A stretch of DNA of 64,000 bases from Ureibacillus xyleni (GCF_900217795.1 NZ_OBMQ01000001.1:735011-799010), one strand, 5' to 3'; positions 1-9,737 are shown, counted from the stretch's first letter. The notes: generated by a model from the sequence alone, not told the origin. Numbers and translations: made by a program.

Positions 1-95
1 TTTACCTGTGACAATTCAGCTTTAAACTGTGACATTTCGTAATTCAGTTTTTCTATGCCTTGTACTAACGTTTCTAACAATTGACGATCTGTCAT
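1..95 (-). CDS. Partial small coiled-coil-like protein (N-terminus only)
   Basis: Thirty-one codons read leftward from an ATG at 95 and run off the window edge. A GGGAGG ribosome site at 102-107 (complement) sits six bases upstream of this ATG and decides it over the ATG at 101. The visible peptide begins MTDRQLLETLVQGIEKLN and has heptad-like spacing of Leu/Ile, suggesting a helical coiled coil. It is divergent from cotE. I do not recognise a family and too little is present to assign a function. Confidence 0.6.
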   Translation of the reverse strand, partial: MTDRQLLETLVQGIEKLNYEMSQFKAELSQV

Positions 96-128
96 ATGCA
101 TCCTCCCTTTAATGATGAAAATTCCCCT

Positions 129-139
129 ACATTATAACA
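129..139 (-). promoter_or_regulatory. Extended -10 promoter for the leftward partial gene
   Basis: The complement reads TGTTATAAT, an extended -10 (TGnTATAAT). No good -35 is visible, which is usual for extended -10 promoters. It lies about 36 bases upstream of the ATG at 95. The rest of 140-350 holds only the cotE upstream region and shows no gene. Confidence 0.4.
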
Positions 140-311
140 TCTTTCTAAAATGAGAACGAAAAAATTGGAACATAATTTGCCCAACAGTAATACTATAAGT
201 GGGAAGTCAGAAAGGATTCGGTTAGTCATCGAAAAATTACACTTTTGCTTTCTACTAAAAAATTTATCAAAAAATCAAATCCGAGACATTTCACCAATTA
301 GGCACTAGCCG

Positions 312-319
312 CATACTAT
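312..319 (+). promoter_or_regulatory. Possible sporulation-sigma -10 element of cotE
   Basis: CATACTAT differs by one base from the sigma-E/K -10 consensus CATACAAT and lies 31 bases before the cotE start. In B. subtilis cotE is transcribed in the mother cell from sigma-E and sigma-K promoters. The -35 part is not clear here, so this is an inference from a single element. Confidence 0.35.
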
Positions 320-350
320 AGTTCGACTAGAAAGTAAAGGAGGAAAAGCG

Positions 351-968
351 TTGAAACGTTTGCGTCAAATAGTGACAAAAGCGGTTGTCGCGAAAGGTAA
401 GAAAAGAACAGAGAGCAGTGAGGTTCTGCGTCCTTCAAATGTTCCAACGAGCATTTTAGGTTGCTGGGTAATTAATCACCACTACAGTGCAAAAAAAGTG
501 GGCAAATTTGTTGAGGTATCTGGAAAATTCGATGTAAACGTATGGTACGCGTACAATAATCATTCAAGAACAGCAGTGCATACAGAAACAGTTCATTACA
601 AAGATCGTATTAAATTGCATTACCGTGATGAAGATGTAATCGAAACAAATGATTGCCATGTGCGTGTATTACAACAACCGAATTGCGTAGAGGCAATCAT
701 TACACAAAATGGTGAATGCTTCAACATTGTGATTGAGCGCGACTTCTTAGTAGAAGTAATCGGAGAAACTAAAGTGGTTGTATCTGTACATCCAATCGAG
801 TATGAAGAAGAATGGAGATTTGACGAAGATGACAATGATGAAAGTTCTTCTTCATCAAGCTCTAGCTCAAGCTCAAGCTCATCAAGTTCTAGTTCTTCAT
901 CAGGAATGGATTTTGGAAAAGGAAAATATGGTAATATAAGCGACGAATCGTCATCATTTCATCGATAA
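351..968 (+). CDS. cotE: Outer spore coat morphogenetic protein CotE with poly-serine tail
   Basis: CotE organises assembly of the outer coat on the mother-cell side of the forespore. The N-terminal 160 residues follow the family throughout (start MKRLRQIVTKAVVAKGKK, then the conserved beta-rich core with VRVLQQPNCVEA), and the gene sits directly upstream of mutS as in B. subtilis. The start is TTG at 351, with AAAGGAGG about eight bases upstream. At about 205 residues it is longer than the usual ~180. The excess is a tail of acidic residues, then 20 consecutive serines (codons 843-902), then a short Gly/Lys/Ser end. The function call is firm; the tail is the unusual part. Confidence 0.93.
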   Translation: MKRLRQIVTKAVVAKGKKRTESSEVLRPSNVPTSILGCWVINHHYSAKKVGKFVEVSGKFDVNVWYAYNNHSRTAVHTETVHYKDRIKLHYRDEDVIETNDCHVRVLQQPNCVEAIITQNGECFNIVIERDFLVEVIGETKVVVSVHPIEYEEEWRFDEDDNDESSSSSSSSSSSSSSSSSSSSGMDFGKGKYGNISDESSSFHR

Positions 969-976
969 TAAAGTGA

Positions 977-1027
977 GAGCGCCATCTACTAATGATTAGT
1001 AGATTAATAGGCGCTCTTCTTTTTTTA
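977..1027 (+). terminator. Rho-independent terminator after cotE
   Basis: GAGCGCC (977-983) pairs with GGCGCTC (1010-1016), with an internal TACTAAT/TAGTA pairing, followed by a T-rich tract. It separates cotE from mutS, so mutS needs its own promoter. Confidence 0.85.
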
Positions 1028-1068
1028 CTTTTCGAATTTGTATGAATCTCAAATTAAGCATGAAATTT

Positions 1069-1077
1069 TGTTATAAT
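1069..1077 (+). promoter_or_regulatory. Extended -10 promoter of mutS
   Basis: TGTTATAAT is an extended -10 (TGnTATAAT) 36 bases before the mutS ATG, just after the cotE terminator. No convincing -35 is seen at 16-18 bases upstream. Confidence 0.5.
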
Positions 1078-1112
1078 GGAAGGTATTAAGTAGTTTAGAG
1101 AGGAACACCAAA

Positions 1113-3674
1113 ATGACGACATACACACCAATGATGCAACAATATTTAACAATTAAATCTGAATATGAAGATGCATTTCTTTTCTACAGACTAGGCGACT
1201 TCTATGAGTTGTTTTTCGAGGATGCCGTGAACGCATCACAAATATTAGAAATTACGTTAACTAGTAGAGATGCAGGGAGCAAAGACCGTGTCCCAATGTG
1301 TGGTGTGCCGCATCATTCTGCCCAAAATTACATTGAAACGCTTGTGTCTAAAGGCTACAAAGTGGCAATTTGTGAGCAAACAGAAGATCCAAAACAAGCA
1401 AAAGGGGTTGTGAAAAGAGAAGTTGTCCAACTCATTACACCTGGTACTTTAATGGAAGGAAAAACGATTGACGGGAAATCCAACCATTTTATTGCAAGCG
1501 CAGAGCAACTATCTGAGCACATTTTCTCCCTAGCCTATTTAGACGTATCAACAGGTGAAGCCAATACTACCATTGTTGAAGGTGGAATTAAATCACTTCT
1601 TCAACAATTAATATCATTAAATATTCGTGAATTAGTTGTAACGGAACAACTGCAAATTTTATTAGAAGAACCAGCAAAACATTTAAGTTTAGTCCTTTCT
1701 CTTGAAAAAGAAGAAATGCCAAACGAAAAGTCGGGGCAGTATATTGAAAATTTACCGGAAAATTTACATGCTGTGGCTAGAAGCTTGTTGCAATATGTAG
1801 AACGAACACAAATGCGGTCACTTTCCCATATCCAACCCTTTACATATACTGAAACGAAGCAACTATTACGGATCGATTCGAACTCGAAACGCAATCTTGA
1901 ACTGCTTCAATCCATTCGCGGGGGCGACCAAAAAGGGACACTTCTTTGGTTATTAGATGAAACCGTAACAGCAATGGGAGGCCGCAAACTAAAACAAATG
2001 CTTCACCAACCATTAGCGAATCAAACACTAATCGAACAACGCCTTGCTATCGTAACAGATTTATTAGATGAATTTTTTGTGCGCGACGAATTACAAGAAT
2101 TATTAAAGAAAGTTTACGATTTGGAACGTTTAGCAGGTCGTGTTGCGTTTGGCAATGTAGGAGGTCGTGACTTAGCTCAGCTACGTGAATCCCTTCGCCA
2201 AGTGCCTTTTATAAAAGGTCAATTACTGCAAAGTGGAAAAGAGACGTTAATGCAATTAGGCAACTCCCTTGATGAATGTGTTGAAATTGAAGAGCTGTTG
2301 TCTCGTGCCATTACAGATCATCCACCCATTGCCATTAAGGAAGGTGATGTAATTCGTGATGGATATAACGAAAAACTAGATGAATTGCGCTATGCCTCAC
2401 GAAACGGGAAAGATTGGATTGCACAACTCGAGCAAAAAGAACGAGAAATAACAGGCATTAAAAACTTGAAAATCGGATACAACCGAGTATTTGGTTATTA
2501 TATTGAAATTACAAAATCCAATGTTGCCAATGCCGATTTAACACGCTATGAACGAAAACAAACATTAGCAAATGCAGAACGTTATATCACAGAAGAGTTA
2601 AAAGAAAAAGAAGCAATCATTTTAAACGCAGAAGAACAAAGCTTAGCACTAGAATATGATCTTTTCGTAGAGCTTCGTGAACAATTAAAAGAATATATTC
2701 CTCGTGTACAGGCTTTGGCATCAAAAATAAGCGAACTTGATGTTTTTATAAGTTTTGCGCATGTGTCTGAAAAATATCGTTTTATTAAACCAACATTCCA
2801 TGAAGGAAGAGCGCTTAAAATTGTCAATGGACGTCATCCAGTAGTTGAAAAAATGCTCAATAAACAAATGTATGTACCGAACGATTGTGTTTTAACAGAA
2901 GATAAAAATATGATGTTAATCACTGGACCAAACATGTCAGGTAAAAGTACTTTTATGCGACAAGTGGCATTAATTGTGGTGCTTGCCCAAATCGGGTGTT
3001 ATGTTCCTGCAGAAGAAGCAGAACTTCCGATTATCGACCAAATTTTCACTCGAATTGGTGCAGCAGATGATTTAGTTGCGGGCCAATCTACTTTTATGGT
3101 GGAAATGCTAGAATCGCAACATGCCATCACAAATGCAACAGAGAAAAGTTTATTGTTATTCGATGAAATTGGACGGGGCACATCGACTTATGACGGTATG
3201 GCTTTAGCTCAATCTATGATGGAGTATATTCATGATAAAATTGGCGCAAACACGTTATTTTCTACCCACTATCACGAGTTAACAGCTTTAGAACAACAAC
3301 TCGCGAAATTGAAAAACGTCCATGTTAGTGCGACAGAAAAAGATGGAAAAGTAGTTTTCCTTCATAAAGTTCGAGAAGGCGCAGCGGATAAAAGCTATGG
3401 TGTACATGTGGCGAAGTTAGCAGAAATGCCAGATGCAATTATAGAACGCGCTCAAACACTGTTAGAACAATTTGAGTCAAAAGAGCCTACCCCTGTAGCT
3501 GAAGACGATCTTCAACTATCATTGTTTGAAGAAGTAAATCAACCTGCAGAACTATCAGGTGCAGAACAAGAGGTCCTTGAGAAGCTAGAGAAAATGAATA
3601 TTATGGGGACTTCTCCAATCCAAGCCATCAACGTACTTTACGAACTACAACAAACGCTTTTAAGTAAAAAATAG
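1113..3674 (+). CDS. mutS: DNA mismatch repair protein MutS
   Basis: MutS binds mispaired or looped bases as a clamp-like dimer and recruits MutL. The 853-residue protein has the full family plan. The mismatch-binding domain I carries the Phe-x-Glu type motif (FYRLGDFYELFFEDA, about residues 24-40). The connector, lever and clamp domains follow. The ABC-type ATPase has Walker A TGPNMSGKSTFMRQ (about residue 610), DEIGRGTSTYDG, and the conserved STHYHEL. The C-terminus has a helical tail with a QLSLF clamp-binding-like motif (about residue 805), as seen in proteins that bind the beta clamp. RBS GAGAGG precedes the ATG at 1113. mutL follows after 55 bases, consistent with one transcript. Confidence 0.98.
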   Translation: MTTYTPMMQQYLTIKSEYEDAFLFYRLGDFYELFFEDAVNASQILEITLTSRDAGSKDRVPMCGVPHHSAQNYIETLVSKGYKVAICEQTEDPKQAKGVVKREVVQLITPGTLMEGKTIDGKSNHFIASAEQLSEHIFSLAYLDVSTGEANTTIVEGGIKSLLQQLISLNIRELVVTEQLQILLEEPAKHLSLVLSLEKEEMPNEKSGQYIENLPENLHAVARSLLQYVERTQMRSLSHIQPFTYTETKQLLRIDSNSKRNLELLQSIRGGDQKGTLLWLLDETVTAMGGRKLKQMLHQPLANQTLIEQRLAIVTDLLDEFFVRDELQELLKKVYDLERLAGRVAFGNVGGRDLAQLRESLRQVPFIKGQLLQSGKETLMQLGNSLDECVEIEELLSRAITDHPPIAIKEGDVIRDGYNEKLDELRYASRNGKDWIAQLEQKEREITGIKNLKIGYNRVFGYYIEITKSNVANADLTRYERKQTLANAERYITEELKEKEAIILNAEEQSLALEYDLFVELREQLKEYIPRVQALASKISELDVFISFAHVSEKYRFIKPTFHEGRALKIVNGRHPVVEKMLNKQMYVPNDCVLTEDKNMMLITGPNMSGKSTFMRQVALIVVLAQIGCYVPAEEAELPIIDQIFTRIGAADDLVAGQSTFMVEMLESQHAITNATEKSLLLFDEIGRGTSTYDGMALAQSMMEYIHDKIGANTLFSTHYHELTALEQQLAKLKNVHVSATEKDGKVVFLHKVREGAADKSYGVHVAKLAEMPDAIIERAQTLLEQFESKEPTPVAEDDLQLSLFEEVNQPAELSGAEQEVLEKLEKMNIMGTSPIQAINVLYELQQTLLSKK

Positions 3675-3729
3675 GTGTTCGACATTACCCGGGAAATAAT
3701 TCGACAAAACAAAAAGGAGGTAATTGACC

Positions 3730-5544
3730 ATGGGAAAAATTCAAATAATGGATGAATGGTTATCGAACAAAATTGCAGCAGGTGAAGTGGTGGAGCGACC
3801 TTCGTCTGTTGTAAAAGAGCTTGTCGAAAATGCCATTGATGCAGGAAGCACATCCATTGAAGTTTTCCTTGAAGAAGCAGGGTTAACCTCCATTCAAGTA
3901 ACAGATAATGGAAGTGGGATGGATGAGGAAGATGCATTAAAATCGTTCTCTCGCCATGCAACATCTAAAATTTCCAAAGAGCAAGATTTATTCCGTATTC
4001 GAACACTCGGATTTCGCGGTGAAGCATTAGCATCAATTGCTTCTGTTTCAAAGGTGCTGCTGAAAACTTCAGATGGCCTACATTCAGGACTAGAAATCGA
4101 ACTTGACGGCGGCCATGTTGTGTCGATGAAACCAACCGCCTTTCGAAAAGGAACAGATATAACAGTGTCACAACTATTCTTTAATACGCCTGCAAGATTA
4201 AAATATTTAAAAACGATCCAAACCGAACTCGGGCATTCCATAGACTATATGAATCGGTTAGCATTAAGTAATCCAGAAATTGCGTTTAAATTAGTACATA
4301 ATGGTGGAACACTTTTACAAACGAACGGAAGAGGAAATGTTCAACAAGTCGTTGCCGCAATTTATGGTGTACAAAATGCCAAAAAGATGATTTCCTTTAG
4401 CGCGGAGTCCAAAGATTATAAAATTCATGGTTTTGCAAGTTTACCTGAAGTAACGCGGGCTTCTAAAAATTATATGTCCATTTTTGTAAATGGCCGTTAT
4501 GTGAAACATTATCTCGTTCAAAAGGCTATAGTAGATGCCTATCACACGTATTTACCAATTGAACGTTACCCAATCGTCGTCATGTATATCGAAGGGGATC
4601 CGTACTTAACCGATGTCAATGTGCATCCGGCAAAATTGCAAATTCGGTTAAGTAAAGAGCAGGAATTATTACCTTTAGTAGAAAATGCGATTCGAAACGC
4701 AATTCGATCCGCAATCCATGTTCCTTTAGCAGAAAAAAAGGAAAAACCGGTAAAAGTTCCGAGTGAACAAATGAATATTTGGAAACCAGCCCCAGCCCCG
4801 ACGTTTAATCAAACAAAAATGGTTGAGATTGTAGAAAAGTTAAATGACTCTGTTGTAAAAGAAACGGCTTTTCAAGAGATCCCAAATAACGAGGTAATGT
4901 TTGAGGAGCCAACACCTGTAGTCATAGAAGAAGAGCCAACCCTGCAAGAGAAAAAAGAGCCTTTCCCACAACTTGAAATTGTTGGGCAAATTCACGGCAC
5001 ATACATTGTTGCGCAAATGGAAGATGGTTTTTATCTAATTGATCAACATGCAGCACAGGAACGAATAAAATATGAATATTTCCGTGAAAAAGTGGGCGAA
5101 GTGAATCCTAACGAACGTCAAACATTATTGCTACCTTTGACATTTCATTATTCCGCCGATGAAGCCTTAATTTTAAAAGAAAATTTGCATTCACTACAGG
5201 AAGTGGGCGTATTTTTAGAAGACTTTGGGCAATCTTCATTTGTAGTTCGCGAATATCCGACGTGGTTTCCAAAAGGATTTGAACAGGAAATTATCGAAGA
5301 ACTGATTGAGCAAGTATTGAAAACGAAAAAAACCGACGTAAAAAAATTACGTGAAGAAGCTGCCATAATGATGAGCTGCAAAAAATCCATCAAAGCGAAC
5401 CATTTTTTAACGAAGGAACAAATGATAGCACTACTAGATGATTTAAAGAAAGCAGACAATCCTTTCACATGTCCTCATGGAAGACCGGTCATGATTCACT
5501 TTTCTTCTTATGAAGTAGAAAAAATGTTTAAACGTGTTATGTAG
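3730..5544 (+). CDS. mutL: DNA mismatch repair endonuclease MutL
   Basis: MutL is the matchmaker and, in bacteria lacking MutH, the nicking enzyme of mismatch repair. The N-terminal GHKL ATPase shows IAAGEVVERPSSVVKELVEN, DNGSGM and RTLGFRGEALASI. After a variable linker (about residues 330-415, rich in Glu and Pro) comes the endonuclease domain with DQHAAQERIKYE, the metal-binding DQHA(x)2E(x)4E motif, and a C-terminal CPHGRP zinc-site motif. The ATG at 3730 is chosen because AAAGGAGG lies nine bases upstream; an in-frame TTG at 3724 is closer than optimal. It is 604 residues, normal for Bacillales. Confidence 0.97.
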   Translation: MGKIQIMDEWLSNKIAAGEVVERPSSVVKELVENAIDAGSTSIEVFLEEAGLTSIQVTDNGSGMDEEDALKSFSRHATSKISKEQDLFRIRTLGFRGEALASIASVSKVLLKTSDGLHSGLEIELDGGHVVSMKPTAFRKGTDITVSQLFFNTPARLKYLKTIQTELGHSIDYMNRLALSNPEIAFKLVHNGGTLLQTNGRGNVQQVVAAIYGVQNAKKMISFSAESKDYKIHGFASLPEVTRASKNYMSIFVNGRYVKHYLVQKAIVDAYHTYLPIERYPIVVMYIEGDPYLTDVNVHPAKLQIRLSKEQELLPLVENAIRNAIRSAIHVPLAEKKEKPVKVPSEQMNIWKPAPAPTFNQTKMVEIVEKLNDSVVKETAFQEIPNNEVMFEEPTPVVIEEEPTLQEKKEPFPQLEIVGQIHGTYIVAQMEDGFYLIDQHAAQERIKYEYFREKVGEVNPNERQTLLLPLTFHYSADEALILKENLHSLQEVGVFLEDFGQSSFVVREYPTWFPKGFEQEIIEELIEQVLKTKKTDVKKLREEAAIMMSCKKSIKANHFLTKEQMIALLDDLKKADNPFTCPHGRPVMIHFSSYEVEKMFKRVM

Positions 5545-5576
5545 ATTTACCTAAATGAATAAAAGGGGTAATCATT

Positions 5577-7199
5577 ATGTTTTCGTATAAACAAAGGTCT
5601 ACAATTTTGAATACTTTGAACCACTATACCTTTGATGTGCTCGTCATTGGTGGGGGAATAACTGGTGCTGGCATTGCGTTAGATGCTGCTTCCCGTGGTC
5701 TGTCCGTTGCCTTAGTTGACATGCAAGACTTTGCTGCAGGCACATCTAGCCGTTCCACAAAATTGATACACGGTGGGCTTCGTTACTTAAAACAGTTTGA
5801 AATAGGACTTGTAGCAGAAGTTGGTCGTGAACGTGAAATTGTCTATGAAAATGCGGTTCATGTCACAAAACCTGAGTGGATGTTGCTTCCTCTGTATAAA
5901 GAAGGAACATTAGGGAAAATGACGACAAGTGCAGCTCTTGCCCTTTATGATCGACTAGCACGGGTTCGTCCAAATGAACGCCGGAAAATGCTCACGAAAA
6001 AACAAACCCTCCAAAAAGTACCGATTTTAAAAGAAGACGGGTTACTAGGAGCGGGGTACTATGTGGAATATAAAACAGATGATGCTCGCCTTACGATGGA
6101 AGTAATAAAAAAGGCAGTAGAATATAAAGCGGTTTGTATTAATTATGCACGTGTTACAGGCTTTGAATATAAAAAGAAAAAAATCGTTGCAGCAAACGTA
6201 CGTGATGAAATCTCCGGAAAGTCGATCACCATCCATGCTCACCAAATTGTTAATGCAACCGGTCCTTGGGTAGATGATGTCCGGAAAATGGATAAAGTTC
6301 ATAATAACAAACAAATTCGCCATACAAAGGGTATTCATCTTGTTTTTGATCAATCAAAGTTTCCTTTACAACAAGCGATATATTTTGATACTGACGATGG
6401 ACGAATGGTATTTGCAATTCCAAGAGAGGGCAAAACCTATGTTGGGACTACGGATACATTTTATGCTGATGACCCGATTCAGCCCGTTGCTAGTGAGGAA
6501 GATGTAACGTACTTACTAAATGCAATCCATTTTATTTTCCCAAAGCTCGACATTGCGAAAAAAGATATTGAGTCATCTTGGGCAGGCGTTCGACCACTCA
6601 TCTTTGAAGACGGCAAAAATCCTTCTGAAATATCTCGGAAAGATGAAATTTGGTCTTCTCCTAGTGACCTTTTAACAATTGCAGGTGGAAAGCTTACAGG
6701 GTACCGTCAAATGGCCGAAACAATTGTTGATTTAATTATTAAAAAACATAAATTTAAACATGGCCAAAAAAGTAACACGAAATATTTGTCGCTATCAGGT
6801 GCAAAAGGGTTAAATTCTGTAAATTTCCATGACTATGTTGCAAACAAAGCAAAAGAAGGAGAGCAACTTGGAATTTCATATAATGAAGCGAAACTATTAG
6901 TCGAAAAATATGGAACAAATGTAGATGATGTTTTTCATTTTATTCGCTATGGTAAGGAATCAAATGTTCCGATAACCTTATATGCAGAACTTTTATACTC
7001 GATTTATTTTGAAATGGTCATGACGCCATGTGACTTTTTCATTCGCCGAACAGGTTATCTTTATTTCGATATAGAATTAGTACAAAACTATAAAAATGAA
7101 ATAATCGAAATTATGAGTCAAACAATCGGTTATTCAGAGAGTGAGAAAATTTTCTATCAGATGCAGTTGGAGCAATTTATCGATGATGCAACAATGTAA
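5577..7199 (+). CDS. glpD: Aerobic glycerol-3-phosphate dehydrogenase
   Basis: This FAD enzyme oxidises sn-glycerol-3-phosphate to dihydroxyacetone phosphate and feeds electrons to menaquinone at the membrane. The FAD dinucleotide-binding motif is VLVIGGGITGAGIALDAASRG near residue 21, followed by the signature GTSSRSTKLIHGGLRYL. The C-terminal GlpD domain spans about residues 400-530. The 540-residue length is normal. The gene starts 32 bases after mutL with AAAAGGGG as RBS, and I see no terminator between them. B. subtilis glpD instead has a GlpP-controlled antiterminated leader. Here glpD appears to ride the mutSL transcript, an unusual setting. Confidence 0.95.
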   Translation: MFSYKQRSTILNTLNHYTFDVLVIGGGITGAGIALDAASRGLSVALVDMQDFAAGTSSRSTKLIHGGLRYLKQFEIGLVAEVGREREIVYENAVHVTKPEWMLLPLYKEGTLGKMTTSAALALYDRLARVRPNERRKMLTKKQTLQKVPILKEDGLLGAGYYVEYKTDDARLTMEVIKKAVEYKAVCINYARVTGFEYKKKKIVAANVRDEISGKSITIHAHQIVNATGPWVDDVRKMDKVHNNKQIRHTKGIHLVFDQSKFPLQQAIYFDTDDGRMVFAIPREGKTYVGTTDTFYADDPIQPVASEEDVTYLLNAIHFIFPKLDIAKKDIESSWAGVRPLIFEDGKNPSEISRKDEIWSSPSDLLTIAGGKLTGYRQMAETIVDLIIKKHKFKHGQKSNTKYLSLSGAKGLNSVNFHDYVANKAKEGEQLGISYNEAKLLVEKYGTNVDDVFHFIRYGKESNVPITLYAELLYSIYFEMVMTPCDFFIRRTGYLYFDIELVQNYKNEIIEIMSQTIGYSESEKIFYQMQLEQFIDDATM

Positions 7200-7214
7200 A
7201 GGTGCGTGGTAGAG

Positions 7215-8138
7215 TTGAAAAAACTAACGAAAGTTTTATCAATGAGTGATGGTCATGAAATTTTTGTTCGCATTTATGAACCGCAAAACAAACCAATTGG
7301 CAATTTTCACATTTTACATGGAATGGCAGAACATGGTGGCCGCTATGATGCGTTTGCGGTAAATTTATGTGAGCAAGGTTATTTTGTGACAGTTCACGAT
7401 CATCGTGGTCATGGAAAAACGGCGGAATTTAATGGAAGGCTTGGCTATTTTGCGGATCAAAACGGTTTTGAACGAGTAGTGCAAGACGTTTATGAGTTAG
7501 TTCAATCTTTTCGCTTCGATCAAAATTTTAAAACAATACTTTTTGGGCATAGTATGGGTTCCTTTATTGCCCGTCGTTATATTCAACTCTATAATGATGT
7601 TGATAAATGCATTTTATGTGGAACAGGTAGCACCACATTTACTCACAATATAGGCAATACACTTGCAAAAATCCTTTGCTTTGTTCAAGGACCGACAACA
7701 CTTAGTAAAATCATGAGCGAATTGAGCTTTGGTAGTTTTAATAAAAACATCTCCAATGTCAAAACGGCTTTTGATTGGTTGTGTAGTAATGAAGAAGAAG
7801 TGGAAACGTATATCAAGGACCCAAGTTGCGGATTCGTTCCAACAAATCGATTTTTTGTTGATTTAACAGACGGCTTGCTCTTGATTAATCGTCAAAGTGA
7901 AATGGAAAACATTCAAAAAGATTTACCAATACTTTTGATTAGTGGCAGTGAAGACCCAGTTGGCAATCGAGGTGCGGGCGTTTTTAAAGTTGCAAATCAA
8001 TATAAAAAATTAGGCTTAAATAATATTGTCGTATACCTTTTTGAAGGAATGCGCCATGAAATTTTAAAAGAAAAAAATAAAGAGCATGTGTTTCATGTGG
8101 TGTCACGGTGGTTAGAGAATGACGGAAAAAGAAATTGA
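7215..8138 (+). CDS. Alpha/beta hydrolase, monoacylglycerol lipase/lysophospholipase-like
   Basis: This is a serine hydrolase of the Hydrolase_4 (monoglyceride lipase, PldB-like) type. It has [10 protein letters not shown] as the oxyanion region, HDHRGHG, the nucleophile elbow GHSMGS, an acid in SGSEDPVG and a late His in EGMRHEI, a complete catalytic triad. The TTG at 7215 is preferred because AAAGGTG lies about ten bases upstream; a GTG at 7206 is too close to that site. It begins 15 bases after glpD and its end overlaps miaA by 20 bases, so the three are probably co-transcribed. Next to glpD, a lipase that frees glycerol from lipids would be sensible, but the substrate is inferred. Confidence 0.85.
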   Translation: MKKLTKVLSMSDGHEIFVRIYEPQNKPIGNFHILHGMAEHGGRYDAFAVNLCEQGYFVTVHDHRGHGKTAEFNGRLGYFADQNGFERVVQDVYELVQSFRFDQNFKTILFGHSMGSFIARRYIQLYNDVDKCILCGTGSTTFTHNIGNTLAKILCFVQGPTTLSKIMSELSFGSFNKNISNVKTAFDWLCSNEEEVETYIKDPSCGFVPTNRFFVDLTDGLLLINRQSEMENIQKDLPILLISGSEDPVGNRGAGVFKVANQYKKLGLNNIVVYLFEGMRHEILKEKNKEHVFHVVSRWLENDGKRN

Positions 8139-9048
8139 AGTAGTAGCCATAGTAGGACCGACTGCTTCAGGTAAAACAGCATTAAGCATAAAAATGGCTA
8201 AACAATTTAACGGTGAAATTATTAACGGCGATTCAATGCAAATTTACAAAGGGCTTGATATTGGGACAGCAAAAGTTACAGAAGAAGAAATGGAAGGCAT
8301 TCCTCATCATTTACTTGATTTCAAAGAACCAACAGAAAGCTTCTCTGTAGCAGAATATCAAACATTAGTCCGCGAGAAAATTCGTGAAATCCAACAACGC
8401 AACAAGCTGCCAATTATTGTTGGTGGCACTGGTTTGTATGTACAAGCGGTGTTATATGATTTTCAATTTACAAAAGAAGATGTAGACGAAAAGGCACGAA
8501 AAAAATATTACGATGATTTAGCGGAAATAGGGCCAGAAGCGATGCATGAGCGACTTGCGAAACTCGACCCAGAAACAGCAAGTACCATTCATCCAAACAA
8601 TACTCGTCGTGTTATTCGTGCATTAGAATTAGTGGAATTACATGGTGTATCCAAGGCAACAGAGGAACTGAATCGTGGAAATGTACCCCTTTACAATCAC
8701 CTAATAATTGGCATGGATATGGACCGGGAAAAGCTGTACGAACGAATTAATTTAAGAGTAGACATAATGATGGAAAAAGGTCTTTTGGAAGAAGTGAAAT
8801 CATTATGGGACAGAGGTATCCGCAATGTGCAATCAGTTCAAGCAATTGGCTATAAGGAGTTATATGCCTACTTTGATGGGCTCATGTCGTTAGAGGATGC
8901 AATTGAACAGCTGAAGCAAAATTCGCGCCGTTATGCAAAAAGACAATTAACCTACTTCCGAAATAAAATGGACGTGCAGTGGATTGGATATGATTGGGAA
9001 AAAATTGAAGCGTTTTCAAAAAATTTTATAAATAAAGAAGGAAATTAA
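8119..9048 (+). CDS. miaA: tRNA dimethylallyltransferase
   Basis: MiaA transfers a dimethylallyl group to N6 of A37 in tRNAs reading codons that begin with U. The P-loop is [11 protein letters not shown] (about residue 13), with [17 protein letters not shown] and GGTGLYVQA as family signatures, and [14 protein letters not shown]-like residues near the C-terminus ([14 protein letters not shown]). It is 309 residues, normal. The ATG lies inside the end of the upstream hydrolase gene, which implies translational coupling. hfq follows 54 bases downstream, the same order as in B. subtilis. Confidence 0.97.
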   Translation: MTEKEIEVVAIVGPTASGKTALSIKMAKQFNGEIINGDSMQIYKGLDIGTAKVTEEEMEGIPHHLLDFKEPTESFSVAEYQTLVREKIREIQQRNKLPIIVGGTGLYVQAVLYDFQFTKEDVDEKARKKYYDDLAEIGPEAMHERLAKLDPETASTIHPNNTRRVIRALELVELHGVSKATEELNRGNVPLYNHLIIGMDMDREKLYERINLRVDIMMEKGLLEEVKSLWDRGIRNVQSVQAIGYKELYAYFDGLMSLEDAIEQLKQNSRRYAKRQLTYFRNKMDVQWIGYDWEKIEAFSKNFINKEGN

Positions 9049-9102
9049 TTTCCTTTTGCCGAATACTTCCAATATAAGAAAAATAGAAGAGGTGTGTACG
9101 GC

Positions 9103-9339
9103 ATGAAATCAATTAATTTACAAGATACTTTTCTTAACAACCTACGCAAAAACAATCTATTCGTTACTGTATTTTTATTAAATGGTTTTCAGCTTAAGGG
9201 TTTAGTAAAATCATATGATAACTTTACTGTACTAATAGAGTCTGATGGTAAACAACACCTAATTTATAAGCATGCAATTTCCACGTTCGTCCCTTCTAAA
9301 CATGTTTCACTAAGTTCGGAAGATGAAGTAAATCAATAA
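9103..9339 (+). CDS. hfq: RNA chaperone Hfq
   Basis: Hfq is a ring-forming Sm-like protein that binds small RNAs and mRNAs. The Sm1 segment ([13 protein letters not shown]) and the Sm2 motif YKHAIST are intact. The ATG at 9103 matches the family N-terminus ([12 protein letters not shown]) and follows AGAGGTG; the in-frame GTG at 9094 is discarded for that reason. It is 78 residues. A terminator follows directly, so hfq is the last gene of the mutSL-glpD-miaA run. Confidence 0.96.
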   Translation: MKSINLQDTFLNNLRKNNLFVTVFLLNGFQLKGLVKSYDNFTVLIESDGKQHLIYKHAISTFVPSKHVSLSSEDEVNQ

Positions 9340-9346
9340 TCAATTA

Positions 9347-9387
9347 ATCGGCGTAGTGATAAATACTAGCCGATTTTTTATTTTTTC
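9347..9387 (+). terminator. Terminator after hfq
   Basis: ATCGGC (9347-9352) with TAGT pairs with ACTA plus GCCGAT (9365-9374), followed by a long T-rich tract. A TATAAT at 9390-9395 immediately afterwards may be the -10 of the rhodanese gene. Confidence 0.8.
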
Positions 9388-9427
9388 TCTATAATGGCAG
9401 TGTAGATTAATTTTGGAGGTTCTGTTA

Positions 9428-9730
9428 ATGAAAACAATGACAACGGAAGAACTAATTAACTTGTTAGATGCAAATGAAGATTTAAATATAGTAGATGTTC
9501 GCGAAGATTTTGAAGTAGAAGAAGGAATGATTCCTGGCGCTGTTCACATTCCTCTAGGTTCAATTCCAGAACGCGCAAACGAACTGGATTCTTCAAAAGA
9601 ATATATCCTAGTATGTAAAGGCGGCGTTCGTAGCGAAAAAGCATGCCAATATTTAGAATCACAAGGCTTCCAAGTGATCAATCTTGAAGGCGGAATGATG
9701 GCTTACGACGGAGAATTAGAATTTAAATAA
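9428..9730 (+). CDS. Rhodanese-like domain protein
   Basis: A single rhodanese domain of about 100 residues, with the active-site cysteine in LVCKGGVRSEKA and the N-terminal signature VDVREDFEVEEGMIPGAVHIPLG. Such stand-alone domains carry sulfur as a persulfide; the partner is not evident from the context. The ATG at 9428 is chosen because GGAGGT lies seven bases upstream. It has its own terminator on each side and looks monocistronic. Confidence 0.92.
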   Translation: MKTMTTEELINLLDANEDLNIVDVREDFEVEEGMIPGAVHIPLGSIPERANELDSSKEYILVCKGGVRSEKACQYLESQGFQVINLEGGMMAYDGELEFK

Positions 9731-9737
9731 GCACACA

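Noticed and set aside
843-902. Serine run as a sequencing or slippage artefact
   Set aside because: Codons are mixed (AGT, AGC, TCT, TCA) and the frame continues to a sensible end, so it is a real coding segment.
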